From positions 1 to 33,232 of the forward strand of contig JAISEM010000030.1 of the NCBI GenBank assembly GCA_031264105.1: a stretch of 33,232 nucleotides of DNA. The letters are read 5' to 3'. This document shows positions 1 through 8,309 of the stretch, one piece after another. Each line of letters opens with the position of its first letter. The stretch's first letter is position 1. The stretch comes from Endomicrobium sp. Lineage in GTDB: Bacteria > Elusimicrobiota > Endomicrobiia > Endomicrobiales > Endomicrobiaceae. A program made the position numbers and the translations under genes. The notes below the pieces were generated by a model. The model ran no database searches and had not been told where the DNA came from. It worked only from the letters and a program-made list of their open reading frames with translations.

Positions 1-331
1 TTTACAAAGAGCCAAAAACGTCAGAAGTTTAATCATGCAAAATTACAACGCGTATTATAGTTTGGCGCGAACGAAAGTGGCAAAGGCCCAAGCTCGAGCC
101 GTTAATTTAGCCGACTTTGCCAAAATGGCAAAAGAACGTGAAAGAATCATTTTATTTTTACACTGAACACGGCCTTAAGACAACCCAAGAAGCCTGCGGT
201 GCGGGGCTAAACGTTTAACTTTGTTAAAATGGCAAAAGCTATATATGTAAATTGGAATAAACGTCAATCGATTAACTATACCCTTGCCATTTTAAAACGT
301 CAAAATGTCTAAATATGTTGTGAACTATTAC
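1..331 (+). mobile_element. Insertion-sequence remnant, copy 1 (transposase fragment plus right end)
   Basis: From the ATG at 35 a fragment reads MQNYNAYYSLART and continues to about position 220. After a frameshift it reads GLKTTQEA, the kind of helix-turn-helix found near the N-terminus of IS481/IS3-like integrase-type transposases (family knowledge). Most of the catalytic core is deleted. A second in-frame piece ending at the stop at 310-312 contains WNKRQSINYT, resembling the C-terminal end of such transposases. The segment 293-328 is the reverse complement, with mismatches, of the left end of the related copy at 17120-17354, so it is read as the right terminal inverted repeat. The element begins outside the window or at its edge. 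It is non-functional. The exact IS family is inferred. Confidence 0.65.
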
Positions 332-336
332 AATAT

Positions 337-366
337 TTGTTTTTTACAGTTAATTTATGGTAAAAT
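337..366 (+). promoter_or_regulatory. Candidate sigma-70 promoter of rplM-rpsI
   Basis: A TTGTTT -35 box (337-342) and a TAAAAT -10 box (361-366) are 18 bases apart, and a TGG just before the -10 box acts as an extended -10. It lies directly beyond the IS remnant and leaves a leader of about 160 bases before rplM. Confidence 0.45.
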
Positions 367-402
367 AAATAAGCTGGATAAGGCTGTTAAAGACTTGGCT
401 GC

Positions 403-422
403 CCCGCTAAGGCTTTAACGGG
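403..422 (+). promoter_or_regulatory. Hairpin in the rplM leader
   Basis: CCCG (403-406) pairs with CGGG (419-422), extended by TAA/TTA across one C-A mismatch, with a four-base loop. A T-containing run follows. It sits in the long 5' leader of rplM. L13 leaders that bind the ribosomal protein are known in other bacteria, so autoregulation is possible but only inferred. Confidence 0.3.
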
Positions 423-531
423 TTTATAATAGACGATATCTTGCCGGCAGTTATATTTTTAGAGTTTATAATTGCCGTTGTGTTTTGTCTTTTTTGTTGG
501 AAGTATAATTCTATAGGACAGGGTTTTAGAG

Positions 532-960
532 ATGAATAAAAAAACTTATTTACCAAAACAAGACGCGATTGAAAGAAAATGGCACTTGATAGATGCAAAT
601 GGAAAAGTTTTAGGAAGACTTGCTGTTGAAATAGCCGAGATTTTAAGAGGTAAAAATAAAGTTTTCTATACCAACCATATAGATTGTGGGGATTTTGTTA
701 TTGTTGTAAATGCAAGTAAAATTGTTCTTACAGGTAAGAAGCTTGATCAGAAGACGTATTTCACTTATTCTGGATATCCAGGCGGAGCAAAGTTGACGCC
801 TTATTCGGTTTTGATGGAAAAAAGTCCTCAAAAAGCATTGATTGCAGCAGTAAAAGGCATGCTTCCAAAAAACAAACTTGCAGATAGACAGATAACAAGA
901 CTTAAAGTATTTAAAGATGATAAACATATGCATAGCGCGCAATTAGCGTCGGCAAAGTAA
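532..960 (+). CDS. rplM: 50S ribosomal protein L13
   Basis: This 142-residue protein has the normal length and full pattern of bacterial L13. It starts with an N-terminal KTYLPK segment followed by WHLIDANGKVLGRLA, and has VFYTNHIDCGDFV and a PGGAK turn, with a MLPKNKL segment near residue 110. L13 binds 23S rRNA early in assembly of the large subunit. The ribosome-binding site is weak (AGGA about 15 bases upstream of the ATG). rpsI follows 12 bases downstream, the conserved L13-S9 operon. Expression probably depends on the promoter at 337-366. Identification is secure. Confidence 0.97.
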   Translation: MNKKTYLPKQDAIERKWHLIDANGKVLGRLAVEIAEILRGKNKVFYTNHIDCGDFVIVVNASKIVLTGKKLDQKTYFTYSGYPGGAKLTPYSVLMEKSPQKALIAAVKGMLPKNKLADRQITRLKVFKDDKHMHSAQLASAK

Positions 961-972
961 AGAGGAGAAAAA

Positions 973-1368
973 ATGAGCAACGTTTCTTATTTAAGCGCAG
1001 GGCGCAGAAAGAACGCGATCGCCAGAACGAAAGTATCAAGCGGCAACGGTAAAATTGTAATCAATAATAAGACTGTAGACGAATATTTTGGCGGACTAGA
1101 AAGATTAAAAAAGACAGCTTTAAAGCCTTTGGATATTTGGGAAGGTGTAAAGAGCTACGACTTTTTTGTTAATGTAATAGGCGGCGGGGTAAGCGGTCAA
1201 GCAGGAGCTATAAGCCATAGCTTAGCAAGAACGATTTTAGAACTAAATGAAGCATCAAAAGCTGCATTGAAAAAAGAAGGTCTTTTGACCAGAGATTCAA
1301 GAATGGTTGAAAGAAAGAAACCTGGAAGACCAAAAGCAAGAAAGCGCTTTCAGTTCTCAAAGCGTTAA
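973..1368 (+). CDS. rpsI: 30S ribosomal protein S9
   Basis: This 131-residue protein matches bacterial S9. It has an N-terminal GRRKNAIAR motif, a central VIGGGVSGQAGAISH segment, and a basic tail ending KKPGRPKARKRFQFSKR, with the C-terminal KR that reaches the P-site tRNA in ribosomes of other bacteria. A strong AGGAG precedes the ATG by six bases. It is the second gene of the rplM-rpsI operon, and a clear intrinsic terminator follows within 25 bases. Confidence 0.97.
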   Translation: MSNVSYLSAGRRKNAIARTKVSSGNGKIVINNKTVDEYFGGLERLKKTALKPLDIWEGVKSYDFFVNVIGGGVSGQAGAISHSLARTILELNEASKAALKKEGLLTRDSRMVERKKPGRPKARKRFQFSKR

Positions 1369-1390
1369 TAATAGTGTTATTTATAAAATT

Positions 1391-1429
1391 AAAAACATCT
1401 GCCTCTTTAAAAGAGGCAGATGTTTTTTT
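1391..1429 (+). terminator. Intrinsic terminator of rplM-rpsI
   Basis: ACATCTGCCTC (1395-1405) pairs perfectly with GAGGCAGATGT (1413-1423), extended by A/T pairs on both sides, and a run of seven T follows. This is a strong rho-independent terminator just after rpsI. Confidence 0.92.
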
Positions 1430-1548
1430 ATGGAAGGTTACAGAATATCTTTTCTTTTCTCAAAAAAGGTTCTCGTTTTTTCTCTGCTTTTGACTCTCAA
1501 GATCTCTCTTTTCCCATCAAATCGACAAACTCAGATCGTGTCTGTTAA

Positions 1549-2477
1549 TTAAAAATTTCTTATTAACCAAGATGTTATAGGAAGGGTTATAAAAGCTGAT
1601 GCAGCTGTAAATAAAATTACAAAGGCTGACAAATTATAATCAAGCTTGTGGTGTGATGCTACAACTAAAGTCAACACCATTGTTGGCATAGCTGCTTCCA
1701 TAACAACGGATTTCAATGCAAGTCCGTCCATTCCAAAAAAGGAAACTATTGCGAAAGACAGCAAAGGCGCAATACAAAGTTTAATTATTAGTGCAGGCGC
1801 TACAATTACAACATGTTTAATATTAGGCATAGGTAAGACAAGACTGACACTAAATAGCATCAGCGGAACTATCGGCATAGCCATAAGACCCAAAGTTAAA
1901 AAAAATTTTGGTAAAGAAATAGACGAAAAATTTATCATAAATCCAAGCGCAAGATCCACATTGGCGGCATTTGTGCAATTATTTTAACCAATTTTTTACT
2001 GTTAATTTTTTTCTCCTCTACCGTAATAGGACGCTATTGTTGTTCCAACAAGTTAAAGTAGCGGTGTTGTAGCAAGAAAATCGTAAAATAAAACATATTT
2101 TGCTACACTTTTTCCGTAAAGTCCTGTAACAAACAATAACTCCAAAAATGTAACATTGCCCAAAAGAAGCGCCTAGTATTAACGATCCTTTCTCATTTTT
2201 GTGCAACGTTACAAATTCTCAAATATGTGTATACAACAAAAGATATTATAAGAGATAAAAGTATCGTTGAGACAGCTGTTACAGGAATTAATACGGTGTT
2301 TATATCTATATGAGAAGTTGCTATAACTTTAAAACATAATGCTGGCAAAAAAACTTAATTATTATTGTGCTTATAACGTATCTTGCCATATTTGGATCTA
2401 TGTTTCCATACTTTTTCCACTTAAAAAAATACTCTAAGACCTGCAAGTAAAAAAAATGCTATTAAATTGTTAAACAT
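1549..2477 (-). pseudogene. AEC-family permease, frameshifted
   Basis: The only open part (1549-1959) encodes a hydrophobic C-terminal half with several membrane segments, including LVLPMPNIKHVV, KLCIAPLLSFAIV and MEAAMPTMVLTLVVASHHKLD. The last is the conserved AMP-rich helix of auxin-efflux-carrier/malonate-type (AEC) permeases. Upstream the N-terminal half can be followed through several frames: a plausible start at 2477 gives MFNNLIAFF, followed by NMARYVIS and VLIPVTAVSTILLSLIISF. The full span would encode about 309 residues, the usual AEC length. Several frameshifts and stops mean no complete protein is made. Substrate unknown. The family call rests on motif recall. Confidence 0.75.
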
Positions 2478-2526
2478 AAATTATTTCTCTTCCTTTATAA
2501 GAGAAAAAAAATCTTCACTTCTATCC

Positions 2527-2715
2527 TTAATTTAGAGCTATAGAATCTGCAAGACCTTTATGTAGTAGTAAGAAGCCAATATCTTCGGAAATGAAATCTA
2601 TAAAAAGCTCTCCTTTAAGATTGCCAATCTCTGTATCAGAGCTTCCTCTTAAATATTTTTTTAATTTTGTTGCTGTTTGAATCTAGTAAGTTCAATTTTG
2701 TTATAATTTTTTCAT
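2527..2715 (-). pseudogene. Short unidentified gene relic downstream of guaB
   Basis: The 3' part reads open with protein-like composition (EIGNLKGELFIDF, EDIGFLLLHKGLADSI) to a stop at 2527. The 5' part near 2715 has stops in that frame but is open in a neighbouring frame (KKIITKLNLLDS), suggesting at least one frameshift. No family recognised. Confidence 0.3.
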
Positions 2716-2731
2716 TCAACAACGAGAGGGG

Positions 2732-4500
<1,769 letters not shown>

Positions 4501-4699
4501 ATTCGTTTGTTAGCTTAATTATTTTATCAAATCTAAAAATGGTATACTATAAAAAATCGCTTCGAAAGTATTTCGGTAATTCTGTAATGGAACAAAAAAA
4601 AATTATTATCTGCTGATTATATAAAAACTAAACTTCTTGATTTTGAGATTTACTCATTATTTAATTATCTCCAACTATCAGTATAGATAACACTTGCAG

Positions 4700-5590
4700 T
4701 TCTAATAATCATCTCTTATCTCATTCCATTCTCTATATGAAAATCTTTAATCTCTGTTGAGTTTTTTGCGTCGGCAATAAGGTTTTTTGTATAGCAATTC
4801 AAAAAGTCGTCGTAATTATCTATGAATCTTAAATAGTATTTAAGCGTAGTTAAAATGCCGCTTGCTATTATATCTACGCCTCTATTTCAAAAGGTTTATT
4901 ATCTTTTGTGTAAATTTCTATATCGCCAAACCCGTATTTATCTGATGAAGTGTGAACTTGCAAAGGAACAAGTCTTTTATTTTTATCCCTGTCAAATTTA
5001 TCAAACAAAACTTCGTAAATGAATATATTACAATTACGGGCGCTCTTGAACTTTGTTTCATTTGAAAATGCTTTTGAAAGCGTTGAGAGAATTATATTGA
5101 TATTTAGATTTACAGAGTTTGGCGTTTTCTTTTGCGTTGTCTTCAAAAATAACGCTTCATTACTTTCTGATAATTTGGTAAGACTGAAAAACAAATAGAC
5201 AAGATATCTTTCAGGGTCTTATTTATGAGTTTCTATTTGGTCAAGTATATTAAGAAAAGCCTCTTTTAATTTTGGATCTCTTATCTTTAAATTTTTGCCG
5301 TCTTGTTTAATCCATTTAATTTCTTCTCTGGTAGCCAAAGTTAGAAAAGTACTTTCTTTATTTGCATATTTTGGAAAATAGTCTTTGAAAAAATGCGAAG
5401 TTATATAAGCATCTAAAACTCTTGCACAATAGCCGTTGTCAAAATCTGTTCTATGCAATCGAATATCTTGCGATGGCGTTATAATTTTCTTTAATAAACT
5501 TGTCGCCAAAGCAGAAACCAAAGACTTATTGCTTTCTATGTTTGCAATTATAATACCTATGTCTATTGATTGAATTAGTTTTCTTCGTTC
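4700..5590 (-). pseudogene. Type II restriction endonuclease, interrupted
   Basis: Reading downward from about 5590, the frame has DIRLHRTDFDNGYCARVLD, FPKYANKES and LATREEIKWI. It hits a TAA at 5219-5221, then continues in the same frame (SLTKLSESNEALF, VPLQVHTSSDKYGFGDIEIY) to 4874. A frameshift follows and it resumes with VDIIASGILTTLKYY and NCYTKNLIADAKNS to about 4700. The pattern (GFGDIEIY...PFEIE) resembles restriction endonucleases paired with SPPY methyltransferases; the enzyme type and site are inferred. At its 5' end it is fused in frame to the methyltransferase relic, so an internal deletion removed the end of one gene and the start of the other. Confidence 0.6.
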
Positions 5591-6023
5591 TTGCCTTGGC
5601 GTAGGATTTGTTTTAGCCCAAGTAATTTGATTGATTAAAAAAACTTTTTTATTTTCTAACGCTTTAAGAGCAAATTTATAAGGTATCAAAGACAAATTGC
5701 CGTTTAGATATTTACCGCCAAAATTAAAGACTATTGCGCCTGTTGTTTTGACTACACGAGAGCATTCATTAAATATCAGTAATAAATTATTGATGTATTT
5801 GTCTTCCGTTGCTTCATTGCCAATACCGCCCGCTCCATAATCGCGCTGTTGAAAATAAGGGGGAGAGGTAAAACTAAATCAACGCTATTATCTGGTCCTT
5901 TTTTTTAAACGATAAAGCGTTAGAACAATGGATTTTATTAAGCAAATCGTTGATATTGAGGGTTTCGTAATAATACTGCTTGCGAACTAAATTTCCATAT
6001 ACTTGTAATTGCTCCATCATCAT
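5590..6023 (-). pseudogene. SPPY-type DNA methyltransferase, truncated and frameshifted
   Basis: The start ATG at 6023 follows an AGGGG. The frame reads MMMEQLQVYGNLVRKQYYY and runs into an A8 tract (near 5905) that shifts frame. It then reads GPDNSVDLVL, and after another one-base shift SPPYFQQRDYGAGGIGNE, the motif IV region of amino-methyltransferases (N6A or N4C). The sequence continues through RVVKTTGAIVFNFGGKYLNG and QITWAKTNPTPRQERR and then joins restriction-endonuclease sequence, so the C-terminal half is deleted. The ATG overlaps the stop of the upstream specificity relic by four bases (ATGA), showing they were once one operon. Confidence 0.75.
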
Positions 6024-6500
6024 GCCCCTGCGAAAGGATAGGTATTTATTATTTTTTCTATCTCTTGCGTTTTTTGCAAACTTTCTTTTAATAGGCTTGT
6101 TACCTTTGTCGCTAATCTGTCAATATCTTTTTGAATTTTTGCTGAAACAATAGGAATTTTAGTGTTGTAAATATCAGAGACTTTTATCTTGATTTTTGGC
6201 TTCTTATCGTTTGCGTATTCTGTTTTACTGCGCGCAAATAAGCGGCTACGTAGCGAACTGACATTTTTAATTCTGGCTTTATCTGATACAAGTTAAGAAG
6301 CCAGATGGGATTGTTTTTTTTGATTGTCTTCTTTGCTAAAAATTGCCACCTTAAAAATTGTTCCGCGATAAGAAATTAAAATACCGTTGTCTTGCAAGAG
6401 ATACCTATTTTTTTATAGTCTTGCTTATTGTAATGTAGGCGATCTTTAAAAGAGATTTCGTTATTTTGAATATTTGCTGAACGAATAGCACGAAAACCGT
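6020..6500 (-). pseudogene. HsdS-like target-recognition subunit, truncated
   Basis: The minus strand can be followed through several frames: GFRAIRSANIQNNEIS, YLLQDNGILISYRGTIFKV, LVSDKARIKNVSSLRSRLFA, and finally KIKVSDIYNTKIPIVSAKIQ and LATKVTSLLKESLQKTQEIEKII. The last part has the layout of a type I S-subunit C-terminal target-recognition domain followed by its conserved helix (family knowledge). At least three frameshifts are present. The gene breaks off at about 6500, where RhuM-like sequence begins on the other strand. Its stop overlaps the methyltransferase start. Confidence 0.55.
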
Positions 6501-6519
6501 CGTTGTGATGTTCCCGAAA

Positions 6520-7340
6520 AAGCGTATCGTTTGTAAAAATTGTAGCCACTGCCAAGGTGTCTGTGCAGGTCTTGCAATGTTAATGTTTTCATATAGAGGG
6601 ATAGAGTATTATAATCTTGATATGATTATAGCTGTAGGCTACCGTGTTCAATCTCAAATAGCAACCAGATTTCGCAAATGGGCTACAATGAGATTGCATG
6701 AGTATATTCAAAAAGGCTTTACGCTTGATGATGAAAGATTAAAGCAAGGTGGAAACCGCTATTTTAGAGAATGCTTCAGCGCATTAGAGCGCTTCGGAAA
6801 GGAATTTTTATCAGCAAGTCACCGATATTTACGCTACATCAATAGATTATGATCCGAGAACGGATTTGACAAAGACTTTTTTTGCCGCAGTTCAAAATAA
6901 ATTACATTTTGCCGTTTCTGAAAATACAGCTGCAGAGATAATTTACAATAGGGTGAGTAATGAAAAACCGTTTGTTGGAATGACAATTTAAGGGCAAATA
7001 TATCGCAAAAGACGATGTTAAAATTGCAAAAAATTATTTGTCGGAAATGGAATTAAAGCGCTTAAATTTATTAATATCGCAATTTTTGGATTATGCTGAA
7101 TTTCAGGCACTTGAACAAAATCCTATGACTATGAAAGATTGGATAAATGCGCTGGATAGCCAAATATTAAATCACAAAAAGAAATTATTGCAGAATGTCG
7201 GAAAAGTTTCCCACAGGCAAGCCGTTGAAAAAGCAGAAAAAGAATTTGATATATATATAGCAAATGAAATGAAAAAGTTAGAAAGCGACTTTGATCGTGC
7301 CATTAAAAAGTTAGCAATAAAAATAAAACTGAATAAATAA
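6520..7340 (+). pseudogene. RhuM-family protein, 5'-truncated and frameshifted
   Basis: The open part from about 6590 reads IEYYNLDMIIAVGYRVQSQ, ATRFRKWATMRLHEYI and GFTLDDERLKQGG, hallmark motifs of the RhuM (virulence RhuM) family. A frameshift near 6765 leads to RIRDIRSSERNFYQQV, TDIYATSIDYDPRTDLTKTF and NKLHFAVSENTAAEII. Another near 6985 leads to IAKNYLSEMELKRLNLLISQ and a lysine-rich C-terminal coil ending at 7340. Roughly the first 60 residues of the family are missing. RhuM genes often sit in restriction-modification and pathogenicity islands; their molecular role is poorly defined. Confidence 0.8.
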
Positions 7341-7344
7341 GGAA

Positions 7345-7535
7345 TTTGCAGTAAATGAAGCGTTGATGAACGCTTAAAGGAATACAAATTGACGATATAA
7401 CTTTTGAAAGATTGCGTAAGCATTTAGAAAGAAGAAAGGCGTTAAAGACAGAGACGCTGATATACTTAAACTCCGTGGGAAATACGATAAGAAACAGCTT
7501 GAACCTTCTTATAATAGCATTAAGCATTTTTATAT
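7345..7535 (+). pseudogene. C-terminal relic of an unidentified gene
   Basis: Pieces in alternating frames read DERLKEYK, then DDITFERLRKHLERRKALK, then DRDADILKLRGKYDKKQLEP and YNSIKHFYI, ending in a TAA. This looks like the charged helical C-terminus of a protein with at least two frameshifts. It lies just upstream of the S-2TM-beta-like relic, where a CBASS operon would carry its nucleotidyltransferase, but I cannot identify it as one. Confidence 0.4.
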
Positions 7536-7544
7536 TTAACTATT

Positions 7545-7944
7545 ATTATGAGAGACCTTTGCAAATAGTTCCATATATTTTCAATTCTCTTAGTGAAAGC
7601 GTATTCATAATAGTTATTGTTGCGTATTTATTTAATAAATTTTTATGAAAATGCAAAGTTTTTAGAAAGTGGCTTGTGTTAATTCAAAATTTAAACGGAA
7701 AATGGAATGGTTTTATTCATTCTGATTGAGTTAATCCTGATACAAAGGAAAAGCGTAAGCCAATTGAAACATCTTTATTCATTAAGCAATCCCTCTTCCA
7801 TATAAGTTGTGTAATGAAAAATCGAATTGTAGTGAGAACGACGATAAAAGTAAGTCTTTCATTGCCGCTGTCTTCAGATTAGCCAAAGATGTACATAAAT
7901 TATTTAAAAGTTCGAGCTGTGAGCAAAAAAAAGGCAAATTCTGA
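7545..7944 (+). pseudogene. S-2TM-beta (Cap15-like) CBASS effector, broken
   Basis: The frame reads ERPLQIVPYIFNSLSES, then a membrane segment VFIIVIVAYLFNKFL, a stop, KVFRKWLVLIQNLNGKWNGFI, a TGA in place of a Trp codon (7727-7729), VNPDTKEKRKPIETSLFIKQS and LFHISCVM. A shift near 7820 follows and ESNCSENDDKSKSFIAAVFR continues to a stop at 7942-7944. The order membrane segment, N-L-x-G-x-W-x-G, Ile-Lys-Gln-[ST] and a Ser-rich strand matches the SMODS-associating two-TM beta-rich effector (Cap15) of CBASS anti-phage systems as I remember it. The first membrane helix and the end are missing. No intact nucleotidyltransferase is nearby, so the system is dead. Confidence 0.55.
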
Positions 7945-7962
7945 TTGATTTTACGTATAAAC

Positions 7963-7990
7963 TTCCCTTTGGCAAGATTGCCAAAGGGAA
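7963..7990. repeat. Perfect 13-base inverted repeat
   Basis: TTCCCTTTGGCAA and its exact reverse complement are separated by two bases. It lies 17 bases beyond the 3' end of tRNA-Asn and could end that transcript, though the T-run after it on the minus strand is poor. It also marks the end of the decayed defence region. Confidence 0.6.
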
Positions 7991-8006
7991 TTCTGTTAAG
8001 AGGATA

Positions 8007-8078
8007 CTCCGACGGCTGGACTCGAACCAGCAACCGATCGGTTAACAGCCGATTGCTCCACCATTGAGCTACGTCGGA
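8007..8078 (-). tRNA. tRNA-Asn (anticodon GTT)
   Basis: Read on the minus strand, the seven-base acceptor arms TCCGACG and CGTCGGA pair perfectly, with a G discriminator. The D-arm has GCTC/GAGC, the anticodon stem ATCGG/CCGAT encloses loop CTGTTAA (anticodon GTT), and the T-arm contains GGTTCGAGTCC. Length 72; CCA is not encoded. Confidence 0.96.
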
Positions 8079-8106
8079 ATTAGGTGTTTTTTTTAGCACA
8101 ACCAAG

Positions 8107-8135
8107 ATTATAACTATTTTTTTTTAGTTTGACAA
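8107..8135 (-). promoter_or_regulatory. Promoter of tRNA-Asn
   Basis: Minus-strand TTGTCA (8130-8135) and TATAAT (8107-8112) are exactly 17 bases apart, placing the start about 20 bases before the tRNA. The -35 box overlaps that of the divergent tRNA-Thr promoter by five bases. Confidence 0.75.
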
Positions 8136-8157
8136 GAGACTGCAATTTTTATAATAT
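8129..8157 (+). promoter_or_regulatory. Promoter of tRNA-Thr
   Basis: A perfect TTGACA (8129-8134) is followed by TATAAT (8150-8155) after 15 bases or by TAATAT (8152-8157) after 17. It is back to back with the tRNA-Asn promoter. Confidence 0.75.
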
Positions 8158-8194
8158 CTCCCGGCATATATATTCTTGTATTCATATTCTGTAT

Positions 8195-8267
8195 GCCGAC
8201 GTAGCTCAGCTGGTAGAGCAGCGGTTTTGTAAACCGCAGGTCGTAGGTTCAAACCCTATCGTCGGCT
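8195..8267 (+). tRNA. tRNA-Thr (anticodon TGT)
   Basis: The acceptor arms GCCGACG and CGTCGGC pair. The D-arm is GCTCAGCTGGTAGAGC, the anticodon stem GCGGT/ACCGC has loop TTTGTAA (anticodon TGT, reading ACA), and the T-arm contains GGTTCAAACCC. The discriminator base is T. CCA is not encoded. The histidine kinase gene starts 43 bases downstream with no terminator between. Confidence 0.95.
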
Positions 8268-8309
8268 ATCTAATCTATATATTATAAACTAAGGCGACAA
8301 TGAGATAAG

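Noticed and set aside
1307-1552. Open frame crossing the rpsI end and terminator
   Set aside because: It overlaps rpsI out of frame and passes through the terminator hairpin; composition is not protein-like.
7727-7729. In-frame TGA read as selenocysteine or as a reassigned Trp codon
   Set aside because: The same gene also has frameshifts and another stop, and intact genes in the window use TGG for Trp and do not contain TGA; ordinary decay is sufficient.
7782-8105. Minus-strand open frame of 107 codons
   Set aside because: It runs straight through tRNA-Asn and the palindrome; it is not a protein gene.
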